56,028 nt of DNA, taken from contig JABDAL010000007.1 in the NCBI GenBank assembly GCA_013289165.1, positions 1 to 56,028 of the forward strand, read 5' to 3'. This stretch comes from Bacteroidota bacterium. GTDB lineage: Bacteria > Bacteroidota > Bacteroidia > JABEUT01. Under the pieces are notes generated by a model. The model was not told where the DNA came from, made no database searches, and saw only the letters and a list, made by a program, of their open reading frames with translations. The position numbers and the translations under genes are program-made. Positions 52,501 through 56,028 of this stretch are shown here, in pieces (the first letter of the stretch is position 1; the number at the start of each line of letters is the position of its first letter).

Positions 52501-53850
52501 TGCCTGTATGGACAAACGGTGCAGGGTAGGAGCACGGTTTAGCAATACAGGGTGTCCCTTAATTACATTTTCTAATATATCCCATACGGCAGCCACCTTT
52601 TTATCTACAAGCTTGCGTGCCGATTTTACTGTTTTAACAATACCCCTTTCAATAATTTTGCATACTACAAAGGGCTTGAACAACTCCAATGCAACGTCTT
52701 TTGGAAGGCCGCATTCGTGAAGTTTTAATTCAGGGCCTACAACAATTACCGAACGGGCAGAGTAGTCAACACGTTTACCGAGCAGGTTTTGACGGAAACG
52801 TCCTTGTTTTCCTTTTAAGCTGTCGGCAAGTGATTTGAGGGCGCGGTTCGATTCAGTTTTTGTAGCTGTTGATTTGCGTGAGTTATCAAGCAATGCATCA
52901 ACCGACTCCTGCAACATACGCTTTTCATTACGTAAAATAATTTCAGGAGCTTTAATTTCCATAAGCCTCTTCAACCGGTTATTACGAATAATAACACGGC
53001 GGTAAAGGTCATTTAAGTCAGATGTAGCAAACCTTCCACCATCCAGTAATACGAGGGGGCGTAATTCCGGCGGAATTACAGGCACCGCTTTTAATACCAT
53101 CCATTCAGGGCGGTTTTCAACGTGCGTGTTTGCCCTGCGGAATGATTCTACAACTTGCAGCCTTTTCAACGCTTCATTTTTGCGTTGTTGGGCAGTTTCT
53201 GTATTAGCCTTATGGCGGAGTTCATAGGCAAGCGATTCCAAATCAATCCTCTTTAAGAGGTCGTTCAGGGCATCACCACCCATTTTAGCTATAAACTTGT
53301 TTGGGTCGTTATCATCCAGGTGCTGGTTTTCTTTCGGAAGAGACTCCAGAATTTTTATGTACTCATCTTCCGTTAAAAAATCAAGCGGCTTAATATTATC
53401 GGCAGCTTTTGGCCCCGGCTGAATAACGATATACTTTTCATAGTAAACCACCATTTCCAGTTTCTTGGTAGAAAGACCAAGCAGGTAACCTATTTTGCTG
53501 GGCAGTGAACGAACGTACCAAATATGTGCCACAGGAACAACCAGGGAGATATGTCCCATACGTTCGCGGCGTACTTTCTTTTCAGTAACCTCCACACCGC
53601 AACGGTCGCAAATAATACCTTTATAACGGATTCTCTTGTATTTTCCGCAATGGCATTCCCAGTCCTTAGTAGGGCCGAAAATACGTTCGCAGAAAAGCCC
53701 GTCACGTTCCGGTTTGTAAGTCCGGTAGTTGATGGTTTCGGGCTTTAGTACTTCACCATGTGAACGGCTCAGTATCTTCTCCGGAGAGGCGAGACTGATG
53801 GTCACTTTGGTAAAGTTACTTCTTTGTTTTTGTTCTTTAAAAGAAGCCAT
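49549..53850 (-). CDS. rpoC: DNA-directed RNA polymerase subunit beta-prime
   Basis: 1433 residues, complete. N-terminal zinc site Cys66, Cys68, Cys81, Cys84 (ECHCGK, ICDRCG); [18 protein letters not shown]; the catalytic Mg loop Asn472-Ala-Asp474-Phe-Asp476-Gly-Asp478-Gln; the bridge/trigger region [20 protein letters not shown]; the second zinc site starting at CGTLRG with [13 protein letters not shown]; and [16 protein letters not shown]. Follows rpoB by 41 bases, with a good terminator after it. Confidence 0.99.
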   Translation of the reverse strand: MASFKEQKQRSNFTKVTISLASPEKILSRSHGEVLKPETINYRTYKPERDGLFCERIFGPTKDWECHCGKYKRIRYKGIICDRCGVEVTEKKVRRERMGHISLVVPVAHIWYVRSLPSKIGYLLGLSTKKLEMVVYYEKYIVIQPGPKAADNIKPLDFLTEDEYIKILESLPKENQHLDDNDPNKFIAKMGGDALNDLLKRIDLESLAYELRHKANTETAQQRKNEALKRLQVVESFRRANTHVENRPEWMVLKAVPVIPPELRPLVLLDGGRFATSDLNDLYRRVIIRNNRLKRLMEIKAPEIILRNEKRMLQESVDALLDNSRKSTATKTESNRALKSLADSLKGKQGRFRQNLLGKRVDYSARSVIVVGPELKLHECGLPKDVALELFKPFVVCKIIERGIVKTVKSARKLVDKKVAAVWDILENVIKGHPVLLNRAPTLHRLSIQAFQPKLIEGKAIQLHPLTCTAFNADFDGDQMAVHLPLGNAAILEAQMLMLASHNVLNPANGAPITVPSQDMVLGLYYMTKAKKTTAELPVKGTGLTFYSAEEAIIAFNEKKIDLHAIVRVKALVKEKDVLTEKLIETTLGRILFNQVVPKEMGYINELLTKKNLRDIISDVLKVAGMAKTAKFLDDIKDLGYYYAFKGGLSFRLDDVVIPADKEKMIADANSQIDEVRENYSQGFITNNERYNQVIDIWTHTNSKITKQVMDQLSSHRAGFNAIYMMLDSGARGSKEQIRQLSGMRGLMAKPQKSGATMQEIVENPVISNFKEGLSILEYFISTHGARKGLADTALKTADAGYLTRRLVDVSQDVIITGVDCGTLRGLTATTLRKNDEIVETLYDKVLGRVSLHDIHNPATGELIVGAGEEVTEYHAEKIKNSPIESVEIRSVLTCEMRSGVCSKCYGRNLSTGRMVQKGETVGVIAAQSIGEPGTQLTLRTFHVGGTAANIMASSKIEAKYDGVVEIEEVRTVTNKGIDGNKEVVISRSAELKILDSNTGLVLTTTNVPYGSFLYVKSGNTVKAGTLLCDWDPYNAVIISEFSGKAEFEFIEEGITFREESDEQTGFKEKVIIETKDKTKNPTIKIVNKKETLKSYNIPVGSHVIISDGDSIETGQILVKIPRISGKSGDITGGLPRVTELFEARNPSNPAVVSEIDGVVSFGKVKRGNREVMIESKTGAKKTYLVPLSKHILVQENDFVKTGEALSDGAITPADILSIKGPTAVQEYLVNEVQEVYRLQGVKINDKHFEVIVRQMMRKVEIEDPGDSVFLERQLIPKSEFMGNNDDLYGKKVIIDAGDSTIYKIHQIESARKLRDENQRLKREGKILIQFRDAVPATSNPILQGITRASLQTESFISAASFQETVRVLNEAAISGKVDYLQGLKENVIVGHLIPAGTGLREYEKLIVGSMEEYQRLMESKKENELVEEEVSK

Positions 53851-53891
53851 ATGTATATTAATTTCTAATTATTAATTCTTCCTAATTCTCT

Positions 53892-56028
53892 TTACTCCAT
53901 TTTTATTTCCAGTCCTAAGCCGTGCAACTCATGTAGCAATACGTTGAAGGATTCGGGAATTCCCGGTGTTGGCGGGTTTTCACCCTTCACAATAGCTTCG
54001 TAGCTCTTGGCTCTTCCTATCACATCATCCGCTTTTATGGTTAGCATTTCCTGCAGGATATGCGATGCACCGAATGCTTCGAGTGCCCACACTTCCATTT
54101 CACCAAAACGTTGTCCGCCGAACTGTGCTTTACCACCCAGCGGTTGTTGTGTAATAAGTGAGTAAGGACCGATGGAACGTGCGTGCATCTTATCGTCAAC
54201 CATGTGTGCAAGCTTAATCACATAAATTATGCCCACAGTAGCCGGCTGGTCAAAGCGTTCGCCTGTTCCTCCATCACATAAGTAAGTAGTTCCGTAGGCA
54301 GGTACACCTGCTTTCTCTGTCCACTCGCTGATTTGTGCAAGGGTAGCCCCGTCGAAAATAGGAGTTGAAAATTTCACACCTAATTTTTCTCCGGCCCATC
54401 CTAAAACAGTTTCATAAATCTGTCCGAGGTTCATACGCGAAGGCACACCCAACGGGTTGAGAACTACGTCTACCGGTGTTCCATCTTCAAGGAATGGCAT
54501 GTCTTCTTCTCTCACAATACGTGCTACCACGCCTTTGTTACCATGACGGCCTGCCATTTTATCACCTACTCTCAGCTTACGCTTTTGTGCCAAATAAACT
54601 TTTGCAACCTGGTTTACACCGGTTGGTAGTTCATCGCCCACAGTGATAGCAAATTTTTTCCTTTTGCTGATACCGAGCAACTCATTGTATGCAAGGGTAT
54701 AGTTATGGATAATTTGCTCAATCATCAGGTTCTTGTCCTTGTCGTGGGTCCACCTTCTGGGGTTCACTTCCAGGAAATTAACCTTTTCGAGTATCTTTTG
54801 GGTGTACTTGGTTCCTTTAGGAATTACTTCCTCTTTCAGGTTGGTAACAACCCCGTTAGATACTTTACCATTCAGGATAACGAACAACTTATCTACTACC
54901 TTGGTGTGAAGCTGGGCAGCAGATTGCTCATGTTCCTTATCAATCTTTTCTACCAAAGCCTTTTCTTCGGTTTTGGTTTTCTTGTCTTTTAAGTATTTCG
55001 AGAAGAGCTTACGGTCAATCAGCATACCCTCAACACCCGAAGGAACACGCAATGATGCGTCTTTCACGTCGCCGGCTTTGTCACCAAATATGGCGCGCAA
55101 TAGTTTTTCTTCCGGTGAAGGATCGCTTTCACCTTTTGGTGTGATTTTTCCGATAAGAATATCACCTTCTCTCACTTCCACACCTACGCGGATAATTCCC
55201 ATGTCGTCAAGGTTCTTGGTAGCTTCCTCGCTTACGTTAGGAATATCAGGTGTAAGTTCTTCAGGACCCCTGCGGGTATCGCGAACTTCAAGAGCGTATT
55301 CATCAATATGGATGGAAGTAAAGAGGTCTTCTCTCACTACGCGTTCCGAGATAACGATAGCATCCTCGAAGTTATACCCTTTCCATGGCATGAATGCCAC
55401 TTTAAGGTTTCTTCCGAGTGCCAGTTCCCCGTCTTTCGTCGCATAACCTTCACAAAGTATTTGGTCTTTCGTCACCTTATCGCCTTTTTTTACAATAGGG
55501 CGAAGGATGATCGAGGTACTCTGGTTAGTTTTACGGAACTTGGTGAGTTTATATGATTTTACATCATCTTCAAAACTCATCAGCTTCTCATCATCCGTAC
55601 GGTTGTATCGGATTACTATTTCAGTAGCATCTACACGCTCAACAGTGCCCGGGCCTTCGGCCGAAACCAGTACGCGGGAATATTGGGCAACTTGTTCTTC
55701 CAACCCTGTTCCCACAATAGGAGCTTCGGGGCGCATAAGCGGAACAGCCTGGCGTTGCATGTTTGAACCCATGAGTGCACGGTTAGCATCATCATGTTCA
55801 AGGAACGGGATGAGTGATGCCGCTATGGATGCAATTTGGTTAGGAGCAACATCGAGCAGGTTTACCTGCTTTCTGTCAATAATTGGGAAGTCTCCTTTCA
55901 AACGAACCTTTACTTTTTGGTCCTCAAACTGCCCGCTTTCTGAAACAGCTGTATTGGCAGGAGCTATAATCTTATCATCTTCTTCTTCAGCAGTAAGATA
56001 AACCGGGGCTTCATGCGGATTAATCTTA
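53892..56028 (-). CDS. rpoB: DNA-directed RNA polymerase subunit beta (C-terminal part, cut by window edge)
   Basis: 711 residues are visible; the frame is open to the last base of the window. Seen: [20 protein letters not shown] just after the beginning, [31 protein letters not shown], the [20 protein letters not shown] lobe and the C-terminal [19 protein letters not shown]. The rifampicin-binding region lies upstream, outside the window, so resistance positions cannot be read. Operon with rpoC. Confidence 0.99.
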   Translation of the reverse strand, partial: KINPHEAPVYLTAEEEDDKIIAPANTAVSESGQFEDQKVKVRLKGDFPIIDRKQVNLLDVAPNQIASIAASLIPFLEHDDANRALMGSNMQRQAVPLMRPEAPIVGTGLEEQVAQYSRVLVSAEGPGTVERVDATEIVIRYNRTDDEKLMSFEDDVKSYKLTKFRKTNQSTSIILRPIVKKGDKVTKDQILCEGYATKDGELALGRNLKVAFMPWKGYNFEDAIVISERVVREDLFTSIHIDEYALEVRDTRRGPEELTPDIPNVSEEATKNLDDMGIIRVGVEVREGDILIGKITPKGESDPSPEEKLLRAIFGDKAGDVKDASLRVPSGVEGMLIDRKLFSKYLKDKKTKTEEKALVEKIDKEHEQSAAQLHTKVVDKLFVILNGKVSNGVVTNLKEEVIPKGTKYTQKILEKVNFLEVNPRRWTHDKDKNLMIEQIIHNYTLAYNELLGISKRKKFAITVGDELPTGVNQVAKVYLAQKRKLRVGDKMAGRHGNKGVVARIVREEDMPFLEDGTPVDVVLNPLGVPSRMNLGQIYETVLGWAGEKLGVKFSTPIFDGATLAQISEWTEKAGVPAYGTTYLCDGGTGERFDQPATVGIIYVIKLAHMVDDKMHARSIGPYSLITQQPLGGKAQFGGQRFGEMEVWALEAFGASHILQEMLTIKADDVIGRAKSYEAIVKGENPPTPGIPESFNVLLHELHGLGLEIKME

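Overview
The window is a chromosomal segment of a Bacteroidota bacterium, probably of the Chitinophagales/Sphingobacteriales kind. The evidence is a recurring promoter -7 element TAnnTTTG (seen about twenty times next to start codons), near absence of Shine-Dalgarno sequences, two proteins with C-terminal type IX secretion (T9SS type A) sorting domains, a GldE-like protein next to ssb, an RprX/RprY-type two-component pair, a dciA-like gene after recF, and the conserved prs-rplY-pth and rpoB-rpoC blocks. It is gene-dense and mostly housekeeping. The accessory part is about 44.4-48.3 kb, with a few single insertions such as 24.9-26.5 kb.

Layout. 0-5.3 kb: partial secreted protein, glutathione peroxidase, bacilliredoxin, recF-dciA, then a response regulator whose partner histidine kinase is broken by an amber codon and a frameshift. 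5.3-9.5 kb: prs-rplY-pth, a possible 35-residue membrane protein, and a membrane-anchored glutamate-synthase-like flavoprotein. 9.5-14 kb (minus): ssb, gldE, M1 metallopeptidase, cysC. 14-17.9 kb: fatty-acyl-reductase-like SDR, SMR transporter, a SiaB/SiaC-type kinase and phosphoprotein pair, dxr. 18-24.9 kb (plus): PorE-like OmpA protein, a small KADSA-repeat lipoprotein with its own promoter and terminators, rluD-like gene, accA, leucine-rich repeat protein, beta-barrel protein, ruvB. 24.9-30.2 kb (minus): AbiC-like membrane protein, DUF2283 protein, acyl-CoA thioesterase preceded by a 23-residue Cys-rich micro-ORF, two membrane proteins, trmO, DEAD-box helicase. 30.4-36.6 kb: NHL-repeat T9SS cargo, dienelactone hydrolase, a dihydroceramide-desaturase-like enzyme with gpsA and a methyltransferase, and a class I glutamine amidotransferase. 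36.6-42.7 kb: aspS, a secreted Cys-rich protein, tig-clpP, a second T9SS cargo, tRNA-Leu(UAG). 42.7-44.4 kb: SDR and phytanoyl-CoA-dioxygenase-like enzyme. 44.4-48.3 kb: AT-rich unknowns, a structured non-coding stretch and an IS1595-family element carrying a P63C-domain passenger gene. 48.3-56 kb: OsmC protein, lipoprotein, rpoC and partial rpoB.

The genes most worth following up are the desaturase closely resembling the eukaryotic sphingolipid delta-4 desaturase (Bacteroidota make sphingolipids, so a substrate is plausible), the Cys-rich micro-ORF, the SiaB/SiaC pair without a visible SiaA or SiaD, the AbiC-like protein, and the disrupted sensor kinase. No CRISPR array, prophage, rRNA operon or complete known defence system is visible.
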